From: Bradyrhizobium uaiense
Lineage (GTDB): Bacteria; Pseudomonadota; Alphaproteobacteria; Rhizobiales; Xanthobacteraceae
Reading direction: 5' to 3'
Assembly (NCBI RefSeq): GCF_010811875.1
Contig: NZ_VKHP01000002.1
Location: forward strand, 1 to 64,000
DNA: 64,000 nt
Shown: piece by piece, positions 16,660 through 26,312 of the stretch
How positions within the stretch are numbered: position 1 is the stretch's first letter
Layout: each line of letters begins with the position of its first letter
The notes under the pieces: model-generated
What the model was told of the DNA's origin: nothing
Database searches by the model: none
The model's input: only the letters and a program-made list of their open reading frames with translations
Position numbers and translations under genes: made by a program

Positions 16660-17124
16660 TCAACCGACCGGCAGCGGCGCGTCGCGCTTGACTTCCTCCA
16701 TCACCGCGTAGGTTCGCGTCTCGCGCACGCCCGGCAGCGCCAGCAGGGTCTCGCCGAGAAACCTGCGATAGGCGGTCATGTTGGCGACGCGCGCCTTGAC
16801 CAGGTAGTCGAAGCCGCCGGCCACCATGTGACACTCCAGCACTTCCGGCGCGGTCTGGACCGCCTTGGCGAAGCGCTCGAACACGTCGGGCGTGGTCTTG
16901 TCGAGCAGCACCTCGACGAACACCAGCAGGCCGAGCCCAAGCCGGTGCGGGTTGAGCCGCGCACCATAGCCCTCGACGAAGCCGTCGCGCTGCAGCCGCT
17001 TCAGCCGCTCGCCGACCGAGGTCGGCGACAAGCCGATCCGCTCGGCCAGCTCCACATTGGCAATCCTGCCATCCCCTTGCAGGATCGAGAGGATTTTGCG
17101 GTCTATCTTGTCTATCTCTGCCAT
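16660..17124 (-). CDS. putR: Lrp/AsnC family regulator, probable proline-responsive PutR
   Basis: A 154-residue Lrp/AsnC regulator. The N-terminal winged helix covers about 1-60 (DKIDRKILSILQGDGRI, ELAERIGLSPTSVGERLKRLQRDGFV), followed by the RAM ligand-binding domain (VFVEVLLDK, CHMVAGGFDYLVKARV). It is divergent from putA, the usual arrangement for the Lrp-type activator of proline catabolism in alphaproteobacteria. Proline is therefore the expected effector, by context. Confidence 0.87.
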   Translation of the reverse strand: MAEIDKIDRKILSILQGDGRIANVELAERIGLSPTSVGERLKRLQRDGFVEGYGARLNPHRLGLGLLVFVEVLLDKTTPDVFERFAKAVQTAPEVLECHMVAGGFDYLVKARVANMTAYRRFLGETLLALPGVRETRTYAVMEEVKRDAPLPVG

Positions 17125-17162
17125 ATCTACGGAAGTATCTGAACTGATCCTTATTTTCTAAG

Positions 17163-17180
17163 GCAAATCTGCTAATTTGT
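17163..17180. promoter_or_regulatory. Candidate Lrp-type operator in the putR-putA gap
   Basis: GCAAAT and ATTTGT form a 5-of-6 inverted repeat around CTGCTA in an AT-rich patch of the 119-bp divergent gap. Lrp-family proteins bind AT-rich imperfect palindromes, so this is the best site for PutR to control both genes. Binding is inferred. Confidence 0.4.
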
Positions 17181-17243
17181 CTATCGAACTACGGTCCACG
17201 GGCGCGTAGGAGTTCCCGTGCAATGCTGCCTAAGGAACCGCCC

Positions 17244-20200
17244 ATGCCAGACCCGCTCCCGCCGCCGTTCAGCGCGCCCTACGCACCCGATGACACAGCG
17301 ATCGCCGGCCGCCTGCGCCATGACGCGAGGCTTGGCGCGGAAGCGGAGGCCCGGATCGATCGCAGCGCGACGCGCCTGATCGAGGCGATCCGGGCGAACG
17401 ACGATCCGCTCGGCGGGGTCGAGGACATGCTCCGGGAGTTCGCGCTGTCGACCAAGGAGGGGCTGGCGCTGATGGTGCTGGCGGAGGCACTGCTGCGGGT
17501 GCCTGATGCACGCACCGCCGACCAGTTCATCGAGGACAAGCTCGGCCAGGGCGACTTCGTCAACCACGAGACCAAATCCAGCGCGTTCCTGGTCAACGCC
17601 TCGGCCTGGGCGCTCGGCATGTCCGCGCGGGTGATCCAGCCCGGTGAAACACCGCAGGGAACGATAGGTCGGCTGACCAAGCGGCTCGGTGCACCGGCGG
17701 TGCGCGCCGCGACACGGCAGGCGATGCGGCTGATGGGCAGCCATTTCGTGCTCGGCGAGACCATCGAGGCGGCGCTGTCACGTGCGCAATCGCACACGGC
17801 GCGCGGCTCGCGCTATTCCTTCGACATGCTCGGCGAAGGCGCGCGCACAGCCGACGACGCCCATCGCTATTTCGAATCCTACGCCCGCGCGATCGAGGCG
17901 ATCGGCAAGGCGGCCGGCGATCAGGCCCTGCCCGACCGGCCCGGCATCTCGGTGAAGCTCTCCGCACTGCATCCGCGTTTCGAGGCGGTGAGCCATGCGC
18001 GAGTCATGACCGAATTGGTGCCGCAGCTGATCGACCTCGCGCGCCGCGCCAAGGCGTTCGACCTCAACTTCACCGTCGATGCCGAGGAGGCCGACCGGTT
18101 GGAGCTGTCGCTCGACGTGATCGCCGTCGCATTCGCCGACCCGTCGCTCGCCGGCTGGAGCGGCTTTGGCCTCGCGATCCAGGCCTATCAGAAGCGCGCC
18201 GCCGACGTGATCGACTACATCGATGCACTCACGCGCGCGCTCGACCGCAGGATGATGGTGCGCCTGGTCAAGGGCGCCTATTGGGACACCGAGATCAAGC
18301 GCGCGCAGGAGCGCGGGCTCGACGGCTATCCGGTGTTCACTCGCAAGGCGATGACCGATTTGAACTATGTCGCCTGCGCGCGAAAACTGCTGGCGTTGCG
18401 GCCGCGGCTGTTTCCGCAATTCGCCACCCACAACGCGCTGACGGTCGCGACCATCCTCGAACTCGCGGATGACCCAACGAGCTTCGAATTCCAGCGGCTG
18501 CACGGCATGGGCGAGGCGCTCTACGCGCAGCTCGGCGAGGACAGGCCCGAAATCGCCCACCGCACCTATGCGCCGGTCGGCAGCCATCGCGATCTGCTCG
18601 CCTATCTGGTGCGGCGCCTGCTCGAGAACGGCGCCAACTCGTCCTTCGTGGCGCTGGCCGCGGACAACCGTGTATCCATCGTCGACCTGTTGCGCCGCCC
18701 GGCCGAGATCATCGGAGCTGACAACAATGCCGCGCACTCCGGAATTCCGTTGCCGGTCGATCTCTATCGGCCGCAGCGGGAGAATTCGCACGGCGTCGAG
18801 CTCGGCGAACGAAAGGCGCTCCAAACGTTGACGTCGGCGATCGCGGCCGAGCGCAAGGCCTCGCCTGCGATCAACACGTCCACCGCCGAGCAGACGAATG
18901 CCGTCATCACGGCTGCGCAGCGTGGCTTCAAGGCCTGGAACGGCACGCCGGCCGCACAACGTGCGGCGATCCTCGACAAGGCCGCCGATCTGCTGGAGCA
19001 GCGCCGCGCGCATTTCCTCGCTCTGCTGCAAAGCGAGGGCGGCAAGACGCTCGACGACGCACTCTCCGAGGTGCGCGAAGCGATCGATTTCTGCCGCTAC
19101 TATGCAGCGCTCGGCCAACAGCTGTTCGGCAAGGGCGAAACGATGCCGGGGCCGACCGGCGAAAGCAACGTGCTTGAATTGCGCGGCCGCGGCGCGTTCG
19201 TCGCGATCTCGCCGTGGAATTTCCCGCTCGCAATTTTTCTCGGCCAAATCACGGCGGCGCTGATGGCCGGCAATGCAGTGATCGCAAAGCCGGCCGAGCT
19301 GACGCCGCGGATCGCAGCCGAGGCTATCGTCCTGCTACATCAAGCCGGCGTGCCTGAAACGGCCCTGCATCTGGTGCAGGGCGACGGCGCGGTCGGCGCC
19401 GCGTTGGTCAGCCATCCCGCCATCGCCGGCGTGGTCTTCACCGGATCCACGGAAGTGGCGCGCTCGATCCACCGGACGCTGGCGGCCAAGGATGGCCCGA
19501 TCGTGCCGCTGATCGCCGAGACCGGCGGCATCAATGCGATGGTCGTCGATGCCACCGCGCTGCCGGAGCAGGTCGCCGATGATGTCGTCACTTCAGCGTT
19601 CCGCTCCGCCGGCCAGCGCTGCTCGGCGTTGCGTCTGCTGTTCGTCCAGGACGACGTCGCCGACCGCATGATCGAGATGATCGCGGGCGCCGCGCGCGAA
19701 TTGAAGATCGGCGATCCCTCCGAGCCATCGACGCAAATCGGACCGGTGATCGATGCCGAGGCCAAGCAGCGGCTGGACGCGCATATCGCGCGGATGAAGC
19801 AGGAAGCGCGGGTGCATCTCGCCGCCGAGGCGCCGGCAGGCAATTTCGTTGCGCCGCACATCTTCGAACTGTCGGCGGCAAGCCAGCTCACCGAGGAGGT
19901 GTTCGGCCCGATCCTGCATGTCGTGCGCTACCGGGCGGAGCGGCTCGGCGATGTGCTGGCTGCGATCGAGGCGACCGGTTTCGGGCTGACGCTCGGCATC
20001 CATTCCCGCATCGACGACACCATCGAACACGTGATCGACCGCCTCCAGGTCGGCAACATCTATGTCAACCGCAACATGATCGGCGCAGTCGTCGGCGTGC
20101 AGCCGTTCGGCGGCAGCGGCCTGTCCGGTACCGGTCCCAAGGCCGGCGGCCCGCATTACCTGACGCGCTTCGCCACCGAGCAGACGATCACGATCAACAC

Positions 20201-20246
20201 CGCTGCTGCCGGCGGCAATGCAGCGCTGATGGCGGGGGTGGAGTAG
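17244..20246 (+). CDS. putA: Bifunctional proline dehydrogenase / L-glutamate gamma-semialdehyde dehydrogenase
   Basis: A 1000-residue PutA that converts proline to glutamate in two steps with substrate channelling. Residues about 160-460 are the FAD-dependent proline dehydrogenase barrel (GISVKLSALHPRFE, MVRLVKGAYWDTEIKRAQ, FATHNALT). Residues about 510-980 are the NAD-dependent aldehyde dehydrogenase, with ISPWNFPLAIF, FTGSTEVA, AETGGINAMVVDAT and the catalytic Cys in FRSAGQRCSALR. There is no N-terminal ribbon-helix-helix domain, so it does not regulate itself; this is the short form known from Bradyrhizobium. The ATG at 17244 has AAGGA 7 bases upstream and gives the expected length. Confidence 0.96.
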   Translation: MPDPLPPPFSAPYAPDDTAIAGRLRHDARLGAEAEARIDRSATRLIEAIRANDDPLGGVEDMLREFALSTKEGLALMVLAEALLRVPDARTADQFIEDKLGQGDFVNHETKSSAFLVNASAWALGMSARVIQPGETPQGTIGRLTKRLGAPAVRAATRQAMRLMGSHFVLGETIEAALSRAQSHTARGSRYSFDMLGEGARTADDAHRYFESYARAIEAIGKAAGDQALPDRPGISVKLSALHPRFEAVSHARVMTELVPQLIDLARRAKAFDLNFTVDAEEADRLELSLDVIAVAFADPSLAGWSGFGLAIQAYQKRAADVIDYIDALTRALDRRMMVRLVKGAYWDTEIKRAQERGLDGYPVFTRKAMTDLNYVACARKLLALRPRLFPQFATHNALTVATILELADDPTSFEFQRLHGMGEALYAQLGEDRPEIAHRTYAPVGSHRDLLAYLVRRLLENGANSSFVALAADNRVSIVDLLRRPAEIIGADNNAAHSGIPLPVDLYRPQRENSHGVELGERKALQTLTSAIAAERKASPAINTSTAEQTNAVITAAQRGFKAWNGTPAAQRAAILDKAADLLEQRRAHFLALLQSEGGKTLDDALSEVREAIDFCRYYAALGQQLFGKGETMPGPTGESNVLELRGRGAFVAISPWNFPLAIFLGQITAALMAGNAVIAKPAELTPRIAAEAIVLLHQAGVPETALHLVQGDGAVGAALVSHPAIAGVVFTGSTEVARSIHRTLAAKDGPIVPLIAETGGINAMVVDATALPEQVADDVVTSAFRSAGQRCSALRLLFVQDDVADRMIEMIAGAARELKIGDPSEPSTQIGPVIDAEAKQRLDAHIARMKQEARVHLAAEAPAGNFVAPHIFELSAASQLTEEVFGPILHVVRYRAERLGDVLAAIEATGFGLTLGIHSRIDDTIEHVIDRLQVGNIYVNRNMIGAVVGVQPFGGSGLSGTGPKAGGPHYLTRFATEQTITINTAAAGGNAALMAGVE

Positions 20247-20252
20247 GTCTAC

Positions 20253-20336
20253 CGTCATTGCGAGGAGCGAAGCGACGAAGCAATCCATCTATCCCCGCGC
20301 CGAGGTATGGATTGCTTCGCTTCGCTCGCAATGACG
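20253..20336. repeat. Intergenic inverted repeat after putA
   Basis: CGTCATTGCGAGGAGCGAAG and CTTCGCTCGCAATGACG form the outer arms, with an inner pair around GAAGCAATCCAT and ATGGATTGCTTC. The whole can fold as one long hairpin and may terminate putA. It is a common type of dispersed repeat in Bradyrhizobium. Confidence 0.7.
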
Positions 20337-20459
20337 CCTCAACAACCCGTTGCATCGTGCCTCCGAGATGGGTCAAATGGCGGTCCGATCGGGATCATCG
20401 CACGCGATAATTCCAGCTACCGGAAAAACACCAACAAGCGCCACGGGAGCGACGGCACG

Positions 20460-21665
<1,206 letters not shown>

Positions 21666-21688
21666 CCCGAGCTGACGCTGTCTCTTCA

Positions 21689-21715
21689 CCCTCGCCCCGC
21701 GCTTGCGGGGAGAGG
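21689..21715. repeat. C-rich/G-rich hairpin after the CoA-transferase
   Basis: CCCTCGCCCCGC and GCGGGGAGAGGG pair around a short loop, 24 bp after the stop. It resembles the C-rich hairpins at 1-152 and 7207-7366 and may act in termination. Confidence 0.5.
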
Positions 21716-21765
21716 GCGGCGTTACGCGAGCCTATGCCCACTTCGTTTGAAGACGCTATGGTGGC

Positions 21766-21930
21766 TCAGCGCTTGATCCAGGCCCAGACCATGGCCACAA
21801 CGATGACGCCGATGACGACCGCAAGCCCGATCGCCCAACTGCTGACGCGGACGGCGCTGGCCGCCTGACGTTCGGCCTCGTTGGCCGCGATCTCGCGGTT
21901 GCGCTGCTTGTCCTGCTCGGGAGCGCTCAT
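21766..21930 (-). CDS. 54-residue single-helix membrane protein
   Basis: An open frame of 54 residues from ATG at 21930. The N-terminal half is charged and helical (QDKQRNREIAANEAERQ), followed by one membrane helix (SWAIGLAVVIGVIVVAMVW, about 31-49) and a short WIKR tail, so it is probably anchored with the N-terminus in or out depending on charge. It lies alone between the CoA-transferase and a minus-strand cytochrome-like gene, with its stop at 21766. Nothing in it indicates a function; small proteins of this layout are common and usually unannotated. Confidence 0.6.
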   Translation of the reverse strand: MSAPEQDKQRNREIAANEAERQAASAVRVSSWAIGLAVVIGVIVVAMVWAWIKR

Positions 21931-22032
21931 CGGTCGGGTTCTCCGCCCAAGGGCTTGGGTTGTTCAGGTCGTCGTCGCGAAGCGGAATGTAGCATCAAAT
22001 AATGACGCGCAGCCGCTTCGGTTCCTGCTGAA

Positions 22033-23580
22033 TTACCGGCCCTTCACGAAGCACATCCCCAAGCGCGAGGTTTTCCCCGCAACCTCGCAAGCGAGCCCCT
22101 CGGCGCAAGTCCAGCCGCGGAAGCTGCGGTCGGTCTCGGCCGGCCTCGCGCCCGGCAGATAGCAATGCGCGCCCCAGCCGTCGCTGTATTCGGTGCCGGC
22201 GAGCTCGGCGCTGCCGCGCGATTGCGGCCGGTTGGAGAAGCCGCGTGAAAAGTCCGGCGCCTTGCCGTCGCGGAAGCTGGCAAGGATGTCGCGGCGGCGA
22301 GGCTGGTCGCCGAAGAAATGCGGCGAGGCCGGCACCACGGTCGAGTTCGACGGCTTGGCCGCCATCCAGTCGACGCCGGGAAAATGAAAACCGCCGATGC
22401 CGCGGGTCTGGTGACAGCCGGCGCAGGTGACGTCGTTGAGCCGGCGCTCGAAGCCGGCCAGCGACTGGATGTTCTGCAGCTTGGTTCCGTCAGCCGCAGC
22501 CTTCTGCAAGGCACCGACGACATCGTCACCCGAGAACACCGCGTTGCCGGCCGCCCCCTCGCCCTGCACCAGGCCGAATTCGGGCTCGAGGTCGCTGACA
22601 TCAAAACCGATCGGCGTCGGCGCAACCGCCGATGTTGCGAGGAAACGATCGGGGATCAGCAAGGTGCCGCGATCGAGCTCCGCAAAATGCCTGGGATCGA
22701 GCAGCCACGCCTTGAAGTCGCGCTTCAGCCCCTCGTCGGCGAGAATACGATCGCGATCGATCTGGTTCTCCAGCGGCGCTTCAGCAAAGCGTTTCGCTGC
22801 GCCGTCGTAGTCGAACACTTTCAGCAGATAGTCGGTGCGGAAGTCGCGCACCGTGGATTTCGGCGCGTGGGCGATCTGCAGATTGGTCTCGATGCGATCG
22901 ATGTTCCGCGAATCTATCAGGTCGAGCGGCCCGTCCTTGCCGAACAGCTTGTCCATCGTCGGCGGTGCACTGCCGGTCGCGAGCCAGCGCCGCGCGAGCT
23001 CGCGACAGGTGAGCGACGGGTCGCTGCCGTCGCCCTTCGCCTTCAGCACCAGGTTCAGCGTCATCGGCAGCCGCTGCGACACCGCGCTCTCGCCGATCAG
23101 CGGCACATCGGTGCGGGTCAACCGGTAGATCAGCCGGATCTCGCCGCAGTCTTTCGGCGCCACATAGGCTCGGTCCATGCGGTTGACGATGCCGGCGAGC
23201 ACCAAGCGAACGTCGGGGGATTCGAACAGCGCGCGATCGAACAGCTGAAACGCAAAGCCGTCGCCGACGCCGATGCTCTCGTTCGGCAGGCTTGCATGAT
23301 GCTTTGTGACATAGCGATCGAATTCGCGATCGAGCGCCGCGCGCACCGGCACCATCGCCGGCAACGTGAACAGCTCGCGGTTGGACAGCGGCGCATCGGC
23401 GGAGCGTTCCGGCGCAAGCATCCGTCCCAGCCCGAAGCGGCCATGATCTAGCTCGCGCAGGATCGCGGGATCGATCACCGCAGCACCGCGCTCGAGTGCG
23501 CGATCCTCCGCGGCACGTGCAGACACGGCGCCGCAGAACAGGACGGACATCATCAGGAGGCATTTCAGCGCACGGCTCAT
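22033..23580 (-). CDS. Exported protein with one c-type heme motif
   Basis: A 515-residue protein with a signal peptide (ALKCLLMMSVLFCGAVSARA). One heme-attachment site, CAGCH, sits near residue 402 in NDVTCAGCHQTRGIGGFHFPG. The rest is a conserved-looking domain with RELDHGRFGLGRMLAPE near 40, VNRMDRAY near 130 and ARRWLATGSA near 195 that I do not recognise. A role in a periplasmic electron-transfer or oxidase reaction is likely from the heme site alone. The ATG at 23580 is preferred, as GGGAG lies just before it and the signal peptide starts there. Confidence 0.75.
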   Translation of the reverse strand: MSRALKCLLMMSVLFCGAVSARAAEDRALERGAAVIDPAILRELDHGRFGLGRMLAPERSADAPLSNRELFTLPAMVPVRAALDREFDRYVTKHHASLPNESIGVGDGFAFQLFDRALFESPDVRLVLAGIVNRMDRAYVAPKDCGEIRLIYRLTRTDVPLIGESAVSQRLPMTLNLVLKAKGDGSDPSLTCRELARRWLATGSAPPTMDKLFGKDGPLDLIDSRNIDRIETNLQIAHAPKSTVRDFRTDYLLKVFDYDGAAKRFAEAPLENQIDRDRILADEGLKRDFKAWLLDPRHFAELDRGTLLIPDRFLATSAVAPTPIGFDVSDLEPEFGLVQGEGAAGNAVFSGDDVVGALQKAAADGTKLQNIQSLAGFERRLNDVTCAGCHQTRGIGGFHFPGVDWMAAKPSNSTVVPASPHFFGDQPRRRDILASFRDGKAPDFSRGFSNRPQSRGSAELAGTEYSDGWGAHCYLPGARPAETDRSFRGWTCAEGLACEVAGKTSRLGMCFVKGR

Positions 23581-23613
23581 GCTCCCACTAACACCGCGTG
23601 GCAAACCCTATTC

Positions 23614-23650
23614 AAGAAAAAAGGCGCTTCACATCGCGGTGAAGCGCCTT
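23614..23650 (-). terminator. Rho-independent terminator
   Basis: A perfect 12-bp stem (AAGGCGCTTCAC, 23621-23632, with GTGAAGCGCCTT, 23639-23650) with a 6-base loop. On the minus strand a T-run follows (A-run at 23616-23622 on plus), so it ends transcription of the minus-strand coiled-coil membrane protein gene. Confidence 0.9.
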
Positions 23651-23670
23651 GGTGTTGTCGTGTTTCGGCG

Positions 23671-23734
23671 AACATAGCGTTTTCGAGCGAAGTGGACGCC
23701 GGTTCGCGTGAAGAAAACGCGTCCAAAATACTCT
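23671..23734. repeat. Dispersed intergenic repeat (AGCGTTTTCGAGCGAAGTGG type)
   Basis: Reads CATAGCGTTTTCGAGCGAAG, then GGTTCGCGTGAAGAAAACGC. This is a well-known dispersed motif of Bradyrhizobium/Rhizobium genomes; TTTTCGAGCGAA-type arms and GAAGAAAACGC can pair. It lies between the gene stop at 23733 and its terminator, so the transcript reads through it. Confidence 0.6.
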
Positions 23735-24797
23735 AACGCGAAACGATCAGGCCCTTGCTGGTGACGACCACCCAACGGCCGTCCTGCTTGCGGATGGCGT
23801 CGACGCGGCCAAGGCCGGGGACGGGATCGCCGGCATAGACCTCGTAGATGCCGCCACGGCCCTCGATCAGTGCGCCACCATTGCCGACGTCGCGCAGTGC
23901 CCAGCCATCAACCACCGGCATGCGGCCAACCTCAGGCCTGGGGGCGGCCGGTGCAGCCGCGGCAGTCGCCGGCGGGAGCGAGCCCGTGACCTCGCGGGCG
24001 GGCGTCGCCGCGGCGACGGTCGTCTGCGGGGCACGCAGCTTGTCCACGGTCTCGCTGAGCTTGTTGAGTTTGGCGATCGGCTCGGCCTGGGCCTTCTCGA
24101 CCTTCTCGATCCGGTCGCTGGCCTTGCTGAACTGGGCTTGGCCGGCCTTCGCGGTCTGCTCCACGCTGGCCTTCAGCGCTGCGAACTCGGACTCGACCCG
24201 GGCGAGCGCAGCATCGACCGCCTCCTTGTTGGCGGCGGCGTCCTTGGCAGCCACATCCCTGACGGAGGCCGCGGCGGGAGCGGCGAGATGGCCGAGCCCG
24301 GCGGTCGTGAGCGCGCCACCAATGGCGCCAGCGACGGTCGCCAACGCAATCACCGCGGCCATCGCTCCGAACCGGCGGGTGCCCGCCGGCTTGCCTGCGG
24401 TCTTGCCGGCCTGTTCGGCGCCCGGCCTGGACGTGCTCGCCTCATGGTCCCAGGTCCGGTCACCGGGCGCCATGATCATCAACTTGCCCGGGAAACGCGG
24501 CTCTTCTCGCTTGCCGGTCTCGACCTTGGGCACGTCCATGTTGGTCGGATCGATCTTGGCGTCGAGCTTGGCATCGATCCTGGCCTCGATCATGGGATCA
24601 AGCCGGGACGGCTCAACCTTGGGGGCTTCGGCCTTCGACGCGTCGATCCCGGGCGCATCCGCCTTCGGCGACGTCGCTTCCTGCTCGGGCGCGAGCCTGA
24701 CAGCCTCGACATCGGCCGCGGCCATCACGGGCTCGCTCTTCGCCGCCATTCCGGCACCGGTTTGACCGCTGACCGGCTCGCTCTGCTGCTCACTCAC
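23733..24797 (-). CDS. Membrane-anchored coiled-coil protein, unknown function
   Basis: A 354-residue protein with four parts: a low-complexity Ala/Pro/Asp/Lys-rich cytoplasmic segment (1-130), one membrane helix near 148-170 (AVIALATVAGAIGGALTTAG), a coiled coil near 185-260 (RVESEFAALKASVEQTAKAG, KVEKAQAEPIAKLNKLSETV), and after a Pro/Ala linker a compact C-terminal domain (VDGWALRDVGNGGALIEGR, VTSKGLIVSR). The layout suits a periplasmic scaffold. The GTG at 24797 has GGAG with a 9-base spacer and is preferred to TTG at 24803. A strong terminator follows. Confidence 0.75.
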   Translation of the reverse strand: MSEQQSEPVSGQTGAGMAAKSEPVMAAADVEAVRLAPEQEATSPKADAPGIDASKAEAPKVEPSRLDPMIEARIDAKLDAKIDPTNMDVPKVETGKREEPRFPGKLMIMAPGDRTWDHEASTSRPGAEQAGKTAGKPAGTRRFGAMAAVIALATVAGAIGGALTTAGLGHLAAPAAASVRDVAAKDAAANKEAVDAALARVESEFAALKASVEQTAKAGQAQFSKASDRIEKVEKAQAEPIAKLNKLSETVDKLRAPQTTVAAATPAREVTGSLPPATAAAAPAAPRPEVGRMPVVDGWALRDVGNGGALIEGRGGIYEVYAGDPVPGLGRVDAIRKQDGRWVVVTSKGLIVSR

Positions 24798-25007
24798 GTT
24801 CAAAGTCTCCAGACTGGGTTGACAATTCGGTAACTTTTATTGCTTGCGAAATGGTTACCCCGCTCCGCCATTACCTAAATTTTAGGGAGTTTTCCGGGCC
24901 GGATTTGGGCGATGTTGCCCTGCGGCAATCTGCGTCAGCTCCGTTTGCGCGAGCCGCTTTCCCGATTAACATGCCATGATCTTCCAGCCAGAAGGCAGGG
25001 GAGCACC

Positions 25008-25382
25008 ATGACGATCGAGAAATGCATCAATGAATTTGGTGTCGATGACGTCATTTTTGAGGAAGGCTCGACCGGCCGCGAGTTATTTGTCGTGCTCGAC
25101 GGCAAGGTCGACATCGTCAAGATCGATGGCGGCAACAAGACGATCATCGTCAGCCTCGGCAAGGGCGAGTTCTTCGGCGAGATGGCGGTGATCGACGGCT
25201 CGGCGCGCTCGGCAACCGCCATTGCCTCCGCACCTGCGACGCGGGTGATGCGGATCAACCACGCCCGCTTCGTCTATCTCGTCAGCCAGCAGCCGGCCTT
25301 CGCCCTGATGGTGATGGATGCGCTCTCGAAACGCCTGCGCGCGTCCAACGCCGTCACTTACCGAGCGGCAGCCGCACCATGA
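25008..25382 (+). CDS. Stand-alone cyclic-nucleotide-binding domain protein
   Basis: A 124-residue single cNMP-binding domain. The beta-roll has FEEGSTGRELFVVLDGKVDIVK near 19 and the phosphate-binding cassette GEFFGEMAVIDGSARSATAIA near 53, with the FGEMAxxxxxxRSA pattern intact, so cAMP or cGMP binding is likely. There is no DNA-binding or enzyme domain after it. Its stop overlaps the start of the metallo-beta-lactamase gene by 4 bp, so the two should form a coupled pair. GGGGAGC precedes the ATG. Confidence 0.87.
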   Translation: MTIEKCINEFGVDDVIFEEGSTGRELFVVLDGKVDIVKIDGGNKTIIVSLGKGEFFGEMAVIDGSARSATAIASAPATRVMRINHARFVYLVSQQPAFALMVMDALSKRLRASNAVTYRAAAAP

Positions 25383-26188
25383 GCGAACGCAAGCCGAGCC
25401 CGTTCAAGACGTTGTTCGACGCCGACGTCGCGACGCTGATCCAGGCGGCCGACGACGTCTACCAGATCCGTTTCAAGAACCGCGCCGCGAACGCCTATCT
25501 CGTGCGCGGCAGCAAGCGCACCATCATGATCGACGTCGGGCTGTCGAGCAATTATCCGTCGCTGGTCGCCTGCCTCAACCATCTCGGCATAACGCCCGAT
25601 GCGATCGACATGGTGGTGCTGAGCCACGAGCATCTCGATCACATCGGCGCGGCCTATCATTTCCACGGCTCAGCCTATATCGCCGCGCACCGGCTTGCCG
25701 CCAACAAGATCATGCTGCGCGACGACTTCTCGATGCTGCGCAAGATGTTCAACGAGCCCAACGTGCCGATCGACGTCGACATCTGGCTCGAGGAAGGCAA
25801 TCTGATCGACCTCGGCAATTTCCGCCTCAACGTCATGTACACGCCGGGCCATACCTCGGCCTGCATCACGCTGTTCGACCAGGACAAGGGCCTGTTGTTC
25901 GCGGCCGACACGCTGATGCCCGGCGGCGTGATGGGCGGCGTGTTCGGCTCAGGCTCGATTGCCGACTACATTCAGTCGCTGGAACGGCTGAAGGGGCTCG
26001 ATTCGAAGATCCTGCTGTCGGGTCATGGCCGGCTGTCCGACACGCCGCACGACGACGTGCGGATCGCGCTGCAACGCTCGCATGCCCTGCTCGAGGACAC
26101 CGCGCAGCTGTTCGATGCACTCGACGCGCGCTCGAATTTCGAGCCGATCATGCAGTCGGTGCGTGACCTCAACAAGCTCGACGATTGA
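25379..26188 (+). CDS. Metallo-beta-lactamase fold hydrolase
   Basis: A 269-residue MBL-fold metallohydrolase. The metal motif is HEHLDHIG near 82 (HxHxDH), with the further ligands in TPGHTSACITLF near 158 and FAADTLMPGG near 177, and GHGRLSDTPHDD near 218. Such enzymes are lactonases, thioesterases or phosphodiesterases among others; the substrate is not clear. It is translationally coupled to a cyclic-nucleotide-binding protein, which may control it. Confidence 0.88.
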   Translation: MSERKPSPFKTLFDADVATLIQAADDVYQIRFKNRAANAYLVRGSKRTIMIDVGLSSNYPSLVACLNHLGITPDAIDMVVLSHEHLDHIGAAYHFHGSAYIAAHRLAANKIMLRDDFSMLRKMFNEPNVPIDVDIWLEEGNLIDLGNFRLNVMYTPGHTSACITLFDQDKGLLFAADTLMPGGVMGGVFGSGSIADYIQSLERLKGLDSKILLSGHGRLSDTPHDDVRIALQRSHALLEDTAQLFDALDARSNFEPIMQSVRDLNKLDD

Positions 26189-26312
26189 GGCTCGGCCCAG
26201 CCGATGCCGCCCGTTGTGGCCTGGCATGACTTTGCACTAGGATCGGCTCACAACGATAAAAATCACGGGCTCGGCGATGCAGGCCGTTGCCGACAGCGGG
26301 GAGACGAAGCGA

